Assembly: GCA_900078375.1 (NCBI GenBank)
Contig: FLQS01000010.1
Span: forward strand, 62,001-126,000
DNA: 64,000 nucleotides
Reading direction: 5' to 3'
Source: an uncultured Mycobacterium sp.
GTDB taxonomy: Bacteria > Actinomycetota > Actinomycetes > Mycobacteriales > Mycobacteriaceae
In this document: piece after piece, positions 39,493-49,412 of the stretch
Position numbering within the stretch: position 1 is the first letter of the stretch
Layout: every line of letters starts with the position of its first letter
Made by a program: the position numbers and the translations under genes
Notes under the pieces: generated by a model
Databases searched by the model: none
Seen by the model: only the letters and a program-made list of their open reading frames with translations
What the model was told of the DNA's origin: nothing

Positions 39493-40962
39493 ATGACAGC
39501 TCATGCGAGTTTGAGCAGGCCGCCGCGGTTTCCCACCATCGGCGAGCAGCTCTATCAACTGGCCAGCGGCACGGTGACCTCCACCGAGCTGGTCCGCCGG
39601 TCGCTGCGCGCGATCGCGGCCAGCCAGTCCACCCTCAATGCCTTCCGGGTGGTGCTCACCGAATCGGCGCTCGCCGAAGCCGCCGACGCCGACCGCCGTC
39701 GCGCCGCCGGCGAGCAGGCGCCGCTGCTGGGCATCCCTATCGCGGTCAAGGACGACGTCGACGTCGCCGGGGTGCCGACCTCCTTCGGCACCGCCGGGCC
39801 CGTCCAGCCGGCCACCGAGGACTCCGAGGTGGTGCGCAGGCTGCGTGAAGCGGGCGCGGTGATCGTCGGCAAGACGAACTGCTGTGAACTCGGCCAGTGG
39901 CCGTTCACCAGTGGACCGGCCTTCGGTCACACGCGAAATCCCTGGTCTCGCAAACACACTCCGGGTGGCTCGTCGGGCGGCAGCGCGGCGGCGGTCGCCG
40001 CCGGCCTGGTGGCCGCGGCCATCGGATCCGACGGCGCGGGCAGTGTCCGGGTGCCCGCCGCCTGGACCCACCTCGTCGGCATCAAACCGCAGCGGGGGCG
40101 CATCTCGACCTGGCCGATCCGAGACCCGTTCAACGGCATCACGGTCAACGGGGTGCTGGCGCGCACGGTCGCCGACGCCGCGCTGGTCCTCGATGCCGCG
40201 TCGGGCAACCATGACGACGACCTGCACAAGCCACCGCCGGTGCGGATGTCCGATTCCGTCGGCGCCGCACCCGGGCCGTTGAAGATCGCACTCTCGACGC
40301 GGTTTCCGTTCACGTTCTTTCCCGCCAAGCTGCATCCCGAGATCCGGGCGGCACTCACGCAGGTCGCCGAACAGCTGGGCATGCTTGGCCACACCGTGAT
40401 GGAGGGCAATCCCAACTACGGCCTGCGGCTGCCGCTGTCGTTTCTGCCCCGCTCGACGGCCGGGCTTCTGGAGTGGGCCGACCGGCTCGGCGACGACGTC
40501 ACCCTGGACCCCAGGACCGAGGCCAACATGCGGATGGGCCGGCTGTTGTCCGGCGCCATGCTGCGCCGGGCCAAGGCCACCGAACCGATCCTGCACCGCC
40601 GCGTCGGGGCGATCTTTCGTTCCGTCGACGTCGTGCTGGCTCCGACGACAGCGCAGCCGCCACCGCCGGCCCGCAAGTTCGACGACCTCGGCCCGACCGC
40701 GACCGATCGCGCGATGATCGCGGACTGCCCGGTCACCTTCCCGTGGAACGTATTGGGCTGGCCATCGATCAACATCCCGGCCGGCTTCACCTCCGCGGGG
40801 CTGCCCATCGGCGTGCAGTTGATGGGCCCGACCAACAGCGAACCGCTGCTGATCTCGCTGGCCGCCGAACTGGAGGCGATCAACGGCTGGGCCAACAAGC
40901 AGCCCGAGATCTGGTGGAACACCCCGATGTCGTCTGCCGATACGGACACGAGCGGTCAATAA
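39493..40962 (+). CDS. amidase, amidase-signature family (amiA2-like)
   Basis: 489 residues. LLGIPIAVKDDVDVAGVPTS holds the catalytic Lys, HTPGGSSGGSAAAVAAGLVA the cis-Ser and GSDGAGSVRVPAAWTHLVGI the nucleophile Ser region. C-terminal VLAPTTAQPPPPARKF and PWNVLGWPSINIPAGFTSAG. Hydrolyses amides; natural substrate unknown. Position matches Rv2363. Divergent from recO. Confidence 0.92.
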   Translation: MTAHASLSRPPRFPTIGEQLYQLASGTVTSTELVRRSLRAIAASQSTLNAFRVVLTESALAEAADADRRRAAGEQAPLLGIPIAVKDDVDVAGVPTSFGTAGPVQPATEDSEVVRRLREAGAVIVGKTNCCELGQWPFTSGPAFGHTRNPWSRKHTPGGSSGGSAAAVAAGLVAAAIGSDGAGSVRVPAAWTHLVGIKPQRGRISTWPIRDPFNGITVNGVLARTVADAALVLDAASGNHDDDLHKPPPVRMSDSVGAAPGPLKIALSTRFPFTFFPAKLHPEIRAALTQVAEQLGMLGHTVMEGNPNYGLRLPLSFLPRSTAGLLEWADRLGDDVTLDPRTEANMRMGRLLSGAMLRRAKATEPILHRRVGAIFRSVDVVLAPTTAQPPPPARKFDDLGPTATDRAMIADCPVTFPWNVLGWPSINIPAGFTSAGLPIGVQLMGPTNSEPLLISLAAELEAINGWANKQPEIWWNTPMSSADTDTSGQ

Positions 40963-40981
40963 ATAGCCATTAAGGGCTATT
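40962..40981. promoter_or_regulatory. short inverted repeat after the amidase gene
   Basis: AATAGCC and GGCTATT flank ATTAAG, directly after the amidase stop and upstream of the gene at 41016. Could be a weak terminator or an operator of that gene; the A/T-rich sequence that follows (GAATATAAGTATCTTGG) looks like a promoter. Confidence 0.35.
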
Positions 40982-41015
40982 GTCGCGAATATAAGTATCT
41001 TGGTAGTACTGTCCC

Positions 41016-41408
41016 ATGACCGATACCAAACAAGACAGTGAGAAGCTCGTCCGCGACTTCCTCGGGGCTTGGGAGGGCCGCGATCTCGAGGTCATCTGCG
41101 CCGCCTTCGCCGACGACGCGGTCTATCACAACGTGCCCGTCGCCCCGATTGAGGGCATCGCGGGGATTCGCGCGATCTTCCAGGCGTTCCTGAATGCCTT
41201 CGCCGAGGCCAAACTCGACATCGTCACGCTGGCCGCCGAACCCGGCCTGGTACTCGCCGAGCGCGTCGACTACTTCACGATGACCGACGGCCGCAAGGTC
41301 GTACTACCCGTCAACGGCGTCTTCGAGGTACGAGACGGCAAGATCGTCCGGTTCAGCGACTACTTCGATCTCGCCGACTTCGAACTCCAGAGCGGGTTCA
41401 AGCTTTGA
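41016..41408 (+). CDS. limonene-1,2-epoxide hydrolase / SnoaL-like protein
   Basis: 130 residues of the NTF2-like fold: EKLVRDFLGAWEGRDLEVIC, FADDAVYHNVPVAPIEGIAG, VFEVRDGKIVRFSDYFDLAD. The Tyr-His-Asn segment and the Arg-Asp pair agree with limonene-epoxide-hydrolase-type members, so an epoxide hydrolase role is possible. Sits between amidase and convergent era. Absent at this point in M. tuberculosis as I recall it. Confidence 0.8.
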   Translation: MTDTKQDSEKLVRDFLGAWEGRDLEVICAAFADDAVYHNVPVAPIEGIAGIRAIFQAFLNAFAEAKLDIVTLAAEPGLVLAERVDYFTMTDGRKVVLPVNGVFEVRDGKIVRFSDYFDLADFELQSGFKL

Positions 41409-41424
41409 TCGGCTGCCACAGAGT

Positions 41425-42327
41425 CTAAAAGCCAAGCCGGCCAAGCTGTTTGGGGTCTCGCTGCCAGTTCTTGGCAATCTTGACCCGCAGGTCGAGGTAG
41501 ACCTTCGTGCCCAGCAGCTTCTCGATCTGCGTGCGGGCCACGGTCCCAACCTCTTTGAGGCGGGCGCCACCTTTGCCGATGACGATGCCCTTCTGGCTGT
41601 CCCGCTCCACATACAGAATGGCGCGGACGTCGATCAAATCGTCGCGGCCCTCCCGGCTTTCGACCTCCTCGATCACCACCGCCAGCGAGTGCGGCAGCTC
41701 GTCGCGCACGCCTTCCAGCGCGGCCTCCCGGATCAGCTCGGCCATGAGCGTCTCTTCGGGCTCGTCGGTGAGCTCACCGTCGGGATAGAACGCCGGCCCG
41801 GGCGGCAGCTGACCGGCCAGGACGTCGGTGAGGACGTCGACCTGGTCGCCCCGGGTCGCCGACACCGGCACGATCTCGGCGGCGGTGTCGCCGACCAGTT
41901 CGTGGACGGCCATCAACTGTTGGGCCACCCGGTCTTTGGTCACCTTGTCGATCTTGGTGACGATGACGACGAGCGTCGTCCTGGGGGCCACATCCCGGAT
42001 CTGTTCGTAGATCCATCGGTCGCCGGGCCCGATCGTCTCGTCGGCGGGGATGCACAGCCCGATCACGTCAACTTCGGAATAAGTGTCGCGAACCAGGTCG
42101 TTGAGCCGCTTGCCCAGCAGGGTGCGCGGCCGGTGCAGGCCGGGGGTATCGACGAGCACGATCTGGAAGTCGGGGCGATGCACGATGCCGCGGATCGTGT
42201 GCCGGGTGGTCTGCGGCTGATCGGCGGTGATCGCCACCTTGGCGCCGACCAGCGCGTTGGTCAGTGTCGACTTGCCGGTGTTGGGGCGACCCACCAAACA
42301 TACGAAGCCGGAACGGAACTCGCTCAC
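41425..42327 (-). CDS. era: GTPase Era
   Basis: 300 residues. G1 GRPNTGKSTLTNALVG, G3 DTPGLHRP, G4 TKID, and the C-terminal KH domain with KGIVIGKGGARLKEVGTVAR. Binds 16S rRNA in 30S assembly. Overlaps the preceding gene by 4 nt and belongs to the phoH-ybeY-corC-cdd-like-era unit. Confidence 0.97.
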   Translation of the reverse strand: MSEFRSGFVCLVGRPNTGKSTLTNALVGAKVAITADQPQTTRHTIRGIVHRPDFQIVLVDTPGLHRPRTLLGKRLNDLVRDTYSEVDVIGLCIPADETIGPGDRWIYEQIRDVAPRTTLVVIVTKIDKVTKDRVAQQLMAVHELVGDTAAEIVPVSATRGDQVDVLTDVLAGQLPPGPAFYPDGELTDEPEETLMAELIREAALEGVRDELPHSLAVVIEEVESREGRDDLIDVRAILYVERDSQKGIVIGKGGARLKEVGTVARTQIEKLLGTKVYLDLRVKIAKNWQRDPKQLGRLGF

Positions 42328-42644
42328 TGCGGTGTCCCAGAGCGGTCGGTCACGATGATCGCCGCGGTCGGTGAGAGTTCCCGGACGGCGGCGACACCGT
42401 CATCGTCGGCCGACCCGCCGACCAGCACCGCGGCCTCCAAACCCGTTGCGCCACTGGACACCGCTGCGGCAACCGCCGCCTGCAGGCCGGTCAGCCGCAG
42501 CGCCGAAAGGGCGACCGGCGCGCCGGCGTAGGTGCGCCCGTCGAGGTCGCGCACCGCCGCCCCTTCGCCTGTTTCGGCGCGCGCCATCGCGCCGCGCGCG
42601 AGGACCACCAGCTTCGCGTCTTCGGCCTGCAGCGTGTCACTCAT
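42324..42644 (-). CDS. cytidine-deaminase-like protein lacking zinc ligands
   Basis: 106 residues from ATG 42644. [60 protein letters not shown] follow the deaminase fold (DGR-x-Y-x-G-x-x-V-x-x-S-x-x-L). The C/H-A-E and P-C-x2-C motifs that bind zinc are missing. So it is probably not a working deaminase. Equivalent to Rv2365c. Overlaps both neighbours. Confidence 0.72.
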   Translation of the reverse strand: MSDTLQAEDAKLVVLARGAMARAETGEGAAVRDLDGRTYAGAPVALSALRLTGLQAAVAAAVSSGATGLEAAVLVGGSADDDGVAAVRELSPTAAIIVTDRSGTPQ

Positions 42645-43929
42645 CGTTGTCGCCTTCCTCCAGATCGGTTCGGCTGACCAATACGGTGCCGATGCGCAGC
42701 CGGCCACGATGGTCGCGGCCGCCCTCGGCGCGCAGCCGCAGTCCGTGGGACACCACCTCGGCGCCGGGCAGCGGGATCCTGCCGAGCTCGAGGGCCAGCA
42801 ACCCTCCCACGGTGTCGACGTCCAGATCCTCTTCGAATTCGACGTCGTAGAGTTCGCCGACGTCTTCGATCGGCAGCCGAGCCGAGACCCGGAACTTGTT
42901 GTCGCCCAGCTTCTCCACCGGCGCGACCTCGTCGTGGTCGTACTCGTCGGCGATCTCGCCGACGATCTCTTCCAGCACGTCCTCGATGGTCACCAGACCG
43001 GCGATGGCGCCGTATTCGTCGACCAGCAGGGCCATGTGGTTGCGGTCGCGCTGCATCTCTCGCAGCAGCTCGTCGAGCGGTTTGGAGTCGGGAACGAAGA
43101 CCGCCGAGCGCATGATCTCGGACACCTTGGCACCCCGGCCGCTGTCGGACGAGTAGTAGGTGCGCTGGACGAGGTCTTTCAGATAGACGACGCCGACGAC
43201 ATCGTCGACGTTCTCCCCGATCACCGGGATGCGGGAATAGCCACTGCGCACCGCCAGTGACGTCGCTTGGCTTGCCGTCTTGTCACTTTCGATCCACACC
43301 ATCTCGGTGCGCGGGACCATCACCTCACGCGCCGCAGTGTCACCGAGTTCGAACACCGACTGGATCATTCGGCGTTCGTCGTCGGCCACCACGCCGCGCT
43401 GCTGCGCCAGGTCGACGACTTCGCGCAGCTCGATCTCGGAGGCGAACGGCCCGTTGCGGAAACCGCGACCCGGGGTCAGCGCGTTGCCGAGCACGATGAG
43501 CAGCCGGCTGATCGGGGTCAGCAGAATCGAAATCGCCTGCAGCGGAACCGCCGACGTGAGCGCGATGGTGTAGGCGTTCTGCCTGCCGATGGTGCGCGGC
43601 CCCACGCCCATGGCAACGAAGCTGGCGACCGTCATGATCGCGGCCGCCGCCACCAAGCCCCAGGTCAGGCCGAGGTCATCCCATAAGAAGGCGACCAACA
43701 GCACCGTGGCTGCCGCTTCGCAGGCAATACGGAGCAGCACAACAAGATTGATGTAGCGAGGCCGCTCGGCCATGACCCGCGCCAACCGCAGGGCGCCGGG
43801 TCGCTCGTCGCGCACCAGTTCCTCGACTCGCGCGATCGACACGGTGCTGATGGCGGCGTCGATCGCGGCGAACAGACCACCCAGCGCTATCAGCGCGATC
43901 GCACCGAGCAGCGCACTGACGCCCGTCAC
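42637..43929 (-). CDS. CNNM/CorC-type membrane protein with CBS pair
   Basis: 430 residues from GTG 43929 (GTGA overlap with ybeY). N-terminal DUF21/CNNM transmembrane domain of about four helices ([40 protein letters not shown]), then two CBS domains ([56 protein letters not shown]), then a CorC/HlyC C-domain. Linked to magnesium or cobalt handling in other bacteria. Confidence 0.9.
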   Translation of the reverse strand: MTGVSALLGAIALIALGGLFAAIDAAISTVSIARVEELVRDERPGALRLARVMAERPRYINLVVLLRIACEAAATVLLVAFLWDDLGLTWGLVAAAAIMTVASFVAMGVGPRTIGRQNAYTIALTSAVPLQAISILLTPISRLLIVLGNALTPGRGFRNGPFASEIELREVVDLAQQRGVVADDERRMIQSVFELGDTAAREVMVPRTEMVWIESDKTASQATSLAVRSGYSRIPVIGENVDDVVGVVYLKDLVQRTYYSSDSGRGAKVSEIMRSAVFVPDSKPLDELLREMQRDRNHMALLVDEYGAIAGLVTIEDVLEEIVGEIADEYDHDEVAPVEKLGDNKFRVSARLPIEDVGELYDVEFEEDLDVDTVGGLLALELGRIPLPGAEVVSHGLRLRAEGGRDHRGRLRIGTVLVSRTDLEEGDNDE

Positions 43930-44462
43930 GGTTTGTCGAAGAACTGTGACTTGTCGAGCAGTCGACGATCCTTCTCGATCTGTCGATCCTGGTGATAGGC
44001 CTGCACCTGCTCGCCGACCCACTCCTCGAGCAGCGTGCGCTGCAGGTCGAACATTTCTTTTTCCTCGTCAGGTTCGGCGTGGTCGTAGCCGAGCAGGTGC
44101 AGCACGCCGTGCACGGTCAGCAGGGCCAGCTCCTGGCCGAGGCTGTGCCCCGCGGCGGTGGCCTGGTCGGCGGCGAACTGCGGGCACAGCACGATATCGC
44201 CGAGCATCGACGGCCCCGGCTCGGGCGCATCCGGGCGACCGCCGGGCTCAAGCTCGTCCATCGGGAAACTCATCACGTCGGTGGGACCGGGCAGGTCCAT
44301 CCAGCGCATGTGCAGATCGGCCATCGCGTTGGTGTCCAGCAGCACCATCGACAATTCGGCGGCCGGGTTGACGTCCATGCGGCGAATCACGAAGCGGGCG
44401 ACGCTGATCAGTTCCTCTTCGGAAACGTCGAGGCCGGACTCGTTGGATACTTCGATCGTCAT
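43926..44462 (-). CDS. ybeY: endoribonuclease YbeY
   Basis: 178 residues from ATG 44462. [20 protein letters not shown] is the H-x3-H-x5-H zinc site; [11 protein letters not shown] and [15 protein letters not shown] are also conserved. Works in 16S rRNA 3' end maturation and ribosome quality control. The C-terminal tail (about 25 residues past the domain) is typical of mycobacteria. Confidence 0.95.
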   Translation of the reverse strand: MTIEVSNESGLDVSEEELISVARFVIRRMDVNPAAELSMVLLDTNAMADLHMRWMDLPGPTDVMSFPMDELEPGGRPDAPEPGPSMLGDIVLCPQFAADQATAAGHSLGQELALLTVHGVLHLLGYDHAEPDEEKEMFDLQRTLLEEWVGEQVQAYHQDRQIEKDRRLLDKSQFFDKP

Positions 44463-44475
44463 CTTCGCCTCGCCC

Positions 44476-45492
44476 CTAACGCCGTGTCGAACGACGTTGG
44501 GCACGGTTCACCAGGCCGGGCTGCTCGGCCTTGGCGTAGGCGTCGACGATCTCCGAGACCAGGCGGTGGCGCACCACGTCGGCGCTGGTGAGTTCGGTGA
44601 AATGGATGTCGTCGATGCCGTCGAGGACGTCCATCGCCGCGCGCAGACCCGACTTGGCGCCGCCGGGCAGGTCGACCTGCGTGATGTCGCCGGTGACCAC
44701 GATCTTGGATCCGAAGCCCAGGCGGGTGAGGAACATCTTCATCTGCTCGGCGGTGGTGTTCTGGGCCTCGTCAAGAATGATGAAGGCGTCATTGAGCGAG
44801 CGTCCACGCATGAACGCCAGCGGCGCAACCTCGATCACCCCGGCACTCAACAGGTTCGGGATGGCGGTGGGATCCATCATGTCGTGCAGCGCGTCATACA
44901 GCGGCCGCAGATAAGGGTCGATCTTCTCGGTCAGCGTGCCCGGCAGAAAGCCAAGGCGCTCACCGGCTTCCACCGCTGGCCGGGTCAGGATGATCCGGGT
45001 GACCTGTTTGGTCTGGAGCGCATTCACCGCCTTGGCCATGGCCAGGTAGGTCTTGCCGGTACCCGCAGGGCCGATACCGAACACGATGGTGTGGGCGTCG
45101 ATGGCGTCGACGTAGCGCTTCTGGTTCAGCGTCTTGGGTCGAATCGTCTTGCCGCGCCGGGACAAAATATCCAGGGTCAGCACCTCGGCCGGCGACTCGT
45201 TGTCGGCGCCGGTGACCATGCCGATGCTGTGCCGCACCGCGTCCGGCGACAGCGTCTGGCCGCCGGCCACGATCGCGATGAGTTCGGAGATCACCCGCTC
45301 GGCCATCGCGACATCGGCCGCTTCACCAGCCAGGGTGACGGTGTTTCCTCGGACGTGCAGGTCGGCTGACAGGCTGCGTTCGAGTGCGCGCAAGTTTTCG
45401 TCGGCGGAACCCAGCAGGCCCACAACGAGGTCGGGCGGAACAGTCATGCTGCTGCGCACTTGCGAGGCAGCGGTCGTCTCGCGGGGCGTCAC
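44476..45492 (-). CDS. phoH: PhoH-family ATPase
   Basis: 338 residues. N-terminal KH-like part ([20 protein letters not shown]), then the ATPase: [20 protein letters not shown] (Walker A), [20 protein letters not shown] (Walker B), [14 protein letters not shown]. Co-transcribed with ybeY as in most actinobacteria, which points to RNA processing. Confidence 0.95.
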   Translation of the reverse strand: MTPRETTAASQVRSSMTVPPDLVVGLLGSADENLRALERSLSADLHVRGNTVTLAGEAADVAMAERVISELIAIVAGGQTLSPDAVRHSIGMVTGADNESPAEVLTLDILSRRGKTIRPKTLNQKRYVDAIDAHTIVFGIGPAGTGKTYLAMAKAVNALQTKQVTRIILTRPAVEAGERLGFLPGTLTEKIDPYLRPLYDALHDMMDPTAIPNLLSAGVIEVAPLAFMRGRSLNDAFIILDEAQNTTAEQMKMFLTRLGFGSKIVVTGDITQVDLPGGAKSGLRAAMDVLDGIDDIHFTELTSADVVRHRLVSEIVDAYAKAEQPGLVNRAQRRSTRR

Positions 45493-45588
45493 GTGGTCTT
45501 CGAAGCCTGCTTCCTGGGTATTCGGTCAATGCTGAGCACCCAGTTTACCGCCAGGAAGAGACAGCTCTACCGGTTAATCCACGCGCGC

Positions 45589-45999
45589 TTATTCCCTGGT
45601 GAACGCGTCGTGAGTCAATGCGGAGTTCATGAAGTCCCGGAAGTGCAGCCACTTGCCGTTGCGCAGCGCGATGATGTGGGCGAACTCCGACTCCCAGGTG
45701 TGCCCGGTGGCCGTCCGCAAGAACTTCTGTTGGCCCCAGACCGCCAGGTTGTCCCCGTCTTCGATGAACAGCCACGGCTCCATCGCGGTGATCTGGATGT
45801 GGCTGCCGACGGTGCTGAAGAACTCTTTCGCCGCCTCGATGCCGTGGTAATCCCCGGCGTACGGGATGGCGTCACTGCCGTAGTAGGTGATCCGGACGTC
45901 CGGATCCAGATGGCTCAGTGCGGTTTCCAGATCACCGGCGGGAACCGCCGCGTAGATCGCCTTGGTGGCGGCGACGTTGCCGCTCTCGACGGTGGTCAT
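45589..45999 (-). CDS. SnoaL/NTF2-like protein
   Basis: 136 residues: ATKAIYAAVPAGDLETALSH, VRITYYGSDAIPYAGDYHGI, WGQQKFLRTATGHTWESEF. The NTF2-like cone fold, SnoaL_2 type. Starts in a 4-nt overlap with the P450 stop, so it is translated with it and may handle a P450 product. Ligand unknown. Confidence 0.82.
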   Translation of the reverse strand: MTTVESGNVAATKAIYAAVPAGDLETALSHLDPDVRITYYGSDAIPYAGDYHGIEAAKEFFSTVGSHIQITAMEPWLFIEDGDNLAVWGQQKFLRTATGHTWESEFAHIIALRNGKWLHFRDFMNSALTHDAFTRE

Positions 46000-47234
46000 C
46001 GGGCCAGCTGCAGCGGCAGGCGGACGAAACCGTGGGTCAGCAGGCTGGCGGTCTGCCGCACACCCGGTTCCTCGGACAGGCCGATCACCGAATAGCGGTC
46101 CAGCACCGCGTTGACGACCGCGAACACCTCAAGCCGGGCCAGCGGCGCACCCAGACAGAAGTGCAGGCCGTGGCCGAAGGCCAGATGCTGACGGATGTTG
46201 GGCCGGTCCAGGTCCAGGCGTTGGGGATCTTCAAAGACGGCCGGGTCGTGGTTGGCCGATCCGAAGAACAGCGCCACCCACTCCCCCTTCTTGATCTGGG
46301 CGCCATCGATCTCGACGTCACGGGTCGCAATGCGGAACAACCGTTGCGGCCCGGTGAGCCGGGCGACCTCCTCGATGAAGGTGCTCACCAACGAGCGGTC
46401 AGCCCGCAGTCGGGCCGTCACCGCAGGCTCACGCGCCATCGCGTGCAGGACGCTGCCGATCAGATAGGTCGTCGTCTCGCTGCCGGCCACCACCAGCGTC
46501 ACACAGAGCCGCACGATCTGCTCCGGGGTGAGCCGCGCTCCGTCGAGTTCGGCCCGGAGCAGCGCCGAGATCAGATCCTCGGCGTCCTCGACGTCCTGCG
46601 AATCATCAAGGCGAGCACTGTGTTCGATGACCCGCCCGGTGAACGCGGTGACCATGTCGGCATTGCTGGCCATCCGCTCCTCGGGTGTCATCGTCGACGA
46701 CAGCATGAAGGCGTTGGCCCAGTTCTTGAACCGGACGTGGTCGCCGTCGGGCAGGCCCAACAGCCGGACCATCGCGCGGGTGGGCACCTCGTCGGCGAAC
46801 TCCATGACGTCGGGATCACCGTCGCGGGTGCGGGCATCGAAGTCGGCGAGCAGAACCGGTACCAGTTCGGCAAGCCAGTTCTCGAGCCGGCGAATGCGCC
46901 GCGGCGAGAATGCCTGACTGACCAGTTTGCGTTCGCCGGTGTGCGCCGGCGGGTCGGTGTTGACCAGCATCAGACTCGGGGCCGATGACGCCTCCTGGAT
47001 GGGGTCGCGGGAGGAGAACGTCTCGCCGTCTCGGGCCGCCGCGAGCACCTGGTCGTGGCGGAACAGCGCCCACGCGGTCACCGGCTCGTCGGCGCCGGGC
47101 ACGGTCCCCGGGGGCCAATCCTGGTAGCCCGCCACCGGCGAGGAATCTCGCAGTTGCTCGAAGAGCGGGTACGGGTTTGCGATCCCCTCGGGGGTGGTCA
47201 GCATGTGGAGCGCAGAAGCGGTGGTCGAGGTCAT
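45996..47234 (-). CDS. cytochrome P450
   Basis: 412 residues. I-helix VVAGSETTTYLIGSVLHAMA (oxygen-binding AGxET), ExxR in TFIEEVARLTGPQRLFRIA, and the haem loop FGHGLHFCLGAPLARLEVF with the Cys ligand. A class I soluble bacterial P450; needs a ferredoxin partner, which is not in this window. Forms an operon with the SnoaL protein and is divergent from a GAF-LuxR regulator. Confidence 0.95.
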   Translation of the reverse strand: MTSTTASALHMLTTPEGIANPYPLFEQLRDSSPVAGYQDWPPGTVPGADEPVTAWALFRHDQVLAAARDGETFSSRDPIQEASSAPSLMLVNTDPPAHTGERKLVSQAFSPRRIRRLENWLAELVPVLLADFDARTRDGDPDVMEFADEVPTRAMVRLLGLPDGDHVRFKNWANAFMLSSTMTPEERMASNADMVTAFTGRVIEHSARLDDSQDVEDAEDLISALLRAELDGARLTPEQIVRLCVTLVVAGSETTTYLIGSVLHAMAREPAVTARLRADRSLVSTFIEEVARLTGPQRLFRIATRDVEIDGAQIKKGEWVALFFGSANHDPAVFEDPQRLDLDRPNIRQHLAFGHGLHFCLGAPLARLEVFAVVNAVLDRYSVIGLSEEPGVRQTASLLTHGFVRLPLQLAR

Positions 47235-47351
47235 GCAAACAGCCTCGGTGCTGCCGAGGGACCGGTCGATCTCCCGATGGAGGTCAGTTGCGCTCCCGAC
47301 CGGGCGGTTTTGCCACTACCACCCCCGTCGTGGTGAGACGATCGGCTCACT

Positions 47352-48539
47352 GTGACCGCCACCACTGACTCTGTTGACTCGCTGCCCGTGACCGCGCTCG
47401 TCGACGGCAATCACCCCGGCTGGGCGTCCAAACAACCGCCTACCAGCGCGGTGACGCGCCGCTACGACGAGGCGTGCCGGCTGGGCATCGTCGAGCGCGC
47501 CGACGACCCGATCCGATCCGTCGCCGACACCGTCGACGCCCATGCCACCGTGGTGCGCGAGGCGCTGGAAGGCCTTGGCGACGAGAAGGCGCTGGCCGCG
47601 CTGGAGGCGGTGCTCGATCTTTCTCTGCTGGAGCGCCAGCTGATCGAGGACGCCGCCCGGCGCAGGACGCTGGCGTTGCTGCGTGTGCAGGAAGGCCTGT
47701 CCAAACTGCGCGGGATCGACGAGGTCGCCAAGATCGTCGACCGCGCCCCGCGCGAACTCGTCGAGTCGTGCGGGTTCGACCGGGCCGTGCTGTTCCGGGT
47801 CCACGAGGGCCGAATGGTGATGGAGGCGGCCTACTTCGGCGACGACGTCGAGGGCGCCGAGAAGATGGTCGCGTTCGCCCAATCCGTCGCCCCGCCGCTG
47901 GACCACATGCTGCTCGAGACGCAGATGATCCGAAGGCACGCACCGGAAATCGTGCGCGACGCCCAAAACGATCCGCGCGTCAACCGCCCGATCATCGACT
48001 TCTCGCTGACCCACTCCTATGTCGCGGCCCCGGTCATGCCCACCGGTCGGGTGATCGGCTTCCTGCACGCCGACCGGCTGTACTCCGGGCGCACTGTCGA
48101 CGAGATCGACCGTGACACGGTGTGGGCGTTCGCCGAGGGATTCGGCTACGCCTTCGAGCGCACCGTGCTGATGGAGCGGATGCGCCGCCAGCACGCCGAG
48201 GTGCGTAGCGCGCTGGCCACCGCCGAGCAGGCCGCCCAGGCATTGCAGGACGCGGACTTGGAGCTGAGGAAAGTCGAGCCGGCCGAGCGCAGCCCGGCCA
48301 GCCGCCGGCTGGCCGAGGTCGAGTCGCGGGTGCATGACATGTTGACCCGCCGCGAAGCCGAGGTGCTGCGGCTGATGGCCGACGGCCGGACCAACCAGCA
48401 GATCGCCGACGAACTCGTGATCACCCCGGGTACGGTGAAATCCCATGTGAAGCGGGTACTTCGGAAACTGCACGCCAGCAACCGCGCCGAGGCCGCGTCG
48501 ATCTATGCGCGGCTGGCGGCCCGGCCCGATCCGGCCTGA
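47352..48539 (+). CDS. GAF-domain LuxR-type regulator
   Basis: 395 residues from GTG 47352. A helical N-terminus, a GAF-like sensory domain (about residues 120-275: LRGIDEVAKIVDRAPRELVE; VAAPVMPTGRVIGFLHADRL), a coiled linker, and a C-terminal LuxR helix-turn-helix (DMLTRREAEVLRLMADGRTN then QQIADELVITPGTVKSHVKR). Divergent from the P450 pair with a 117-nt spacer, so it probably controls that pair. Effector unknown. Confidence 0.88.
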   Translation: MTATTDSVDSLPVTALVDGNHPGWASKQPPTSAVTRRYDEACRLGIVERADDPIRSVADTVDAHATVVREALEGLGDEKALAALEAVLDLSLLERQLIEDAARRRTLALLRVQEGLSKLRGIDEVAKIVDRAPRELVESCGFDRAVLFRVHEGRMVMEAAYFGDDVEGAEKMVAFAQSVAPPLDHMLLETQMIRRHAPEIVRDAQNDPRVNRPIIDFSLTHSYVAAPVMPTGRVIGFLHADRLYSGRTVDEIDRDTVWAFAEGFGYAFERTVLMERMRRQHAEVRSALATAEQAAQALQDADLELRKVEPAERSPASRRLAEVESRVHDMLTRREAEVLRLMADGRTNQQIADELVITPGTVKSHVKRVLRKLHASNRAEAASIYARLAARPDPA

Positions 48540-48658
48540 CGGGGCGCTTCCGTAATCAGATGAGGGCCCAACAGATTTCGGAACCGGGGTTCGCCCGACA
48601 CTGGAGTACGGCCGCGACATAGAAATAGCGGCTCGGTGCGGGGCCGGCTGAGTTACGG

Positions 48659-49405
48659 CTAGATCGACCAGCGTGGCGTCAGTACCCCCAGCGCGCCCAG
48701 GGCGACCGCCGCGGCAGTGGTGGTGCGCAGCACCGTGGGTCCCAACCGGACTGCCGTAGCGCCTGCGGCGACCAGCGCGTCGAGCTCGCCGTCGCTGATC
48801 CCTCCTTCGGGTCCCACGATCAGCAGGATCGAATTCGCTTGCGCCACAGGGAGTTGCGCCAGTGGCCGGTCGGCGGATTCATGCAACGCGAGGACCAGTC
48901 CACCGGCGCCCGCCCGCGCGGCGACCTGCGCGACGAGAGCGGCCGTCGCCACCGGCCCGGTGATGTCCGGGATGTAGGCGCGCCGCGACTGCCGGGCGGC
49001 CGACCGCGCCACCGCACGCCAGCGGCGCAGCCCCTTCTCCGCACGCTCGCCGTCCCAGCGGGCGACGCACCGGTCGGCCTGCCAGGCGATGAAGTCGTCG
49101 GCGCCCGCTTCGGTGGCCAGTTCGATGGCCAGCTCTGAGCGTTCCGATTTCGGAATGCCTTGCGCGACAGTCACCGTTGGGGTGGGACGGGCCGTCGTCC
49201 AGCACTCGAGCACCCGGGCCGTGAACCCGCGCTTGCTGGTGTCCTCGACCTCGCAGCGGGCGCGGGCGCCTGCGCCGTCAGACAGCACCAGCGCCTCACC
49301 CGGGCGGATTCGCCGCACCGTGGCGGCGTGGAATCCCTCATCGCCCTCGACGACGGCTAGTTGCCCGACCGCCGGGATGGCGTCGGCGTAGAACAGGGTG
49401 TCGGC
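48659..49405 (-). CDS. rsmE: 16S rRNA m3U1498 methyltransferase RsmE
   Basis: 248 residues from TTG 49405, which gives [16 protein letters not shown] like the M. tuberculosis start; GTG 49435 is an alternative. PUA-like N-domain ([20 protein letters not shown]), then the SPOUT knot: [80 protein letters not shown]. Downstream of dnaJ2, which it overlaps or nearly so. Confidence 0.94.
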   Translation of the reverse strand, partial: ADTLFYADAIPAVGQLAVVEGDEGFHAATVRRIRPGEALVLSDGAGARARCEVEDTSKRGFTARVLECWTTARPTPTVTVAQGIPKSERSELAIELATEAGADDFIAWQADRCVARWDGERAEKGLRRWRAVARSAARQSRRAYIPDITGPVATAALVAQVAARAGAGGLVLALHESADRPLAQLPVAQANSILLIVGPEGGISDGELDALVAAGATAVRLGPTVLRTTTAAAVALGALGVLTPRWSI

Positions 49406-49412
49406 CAACGCG

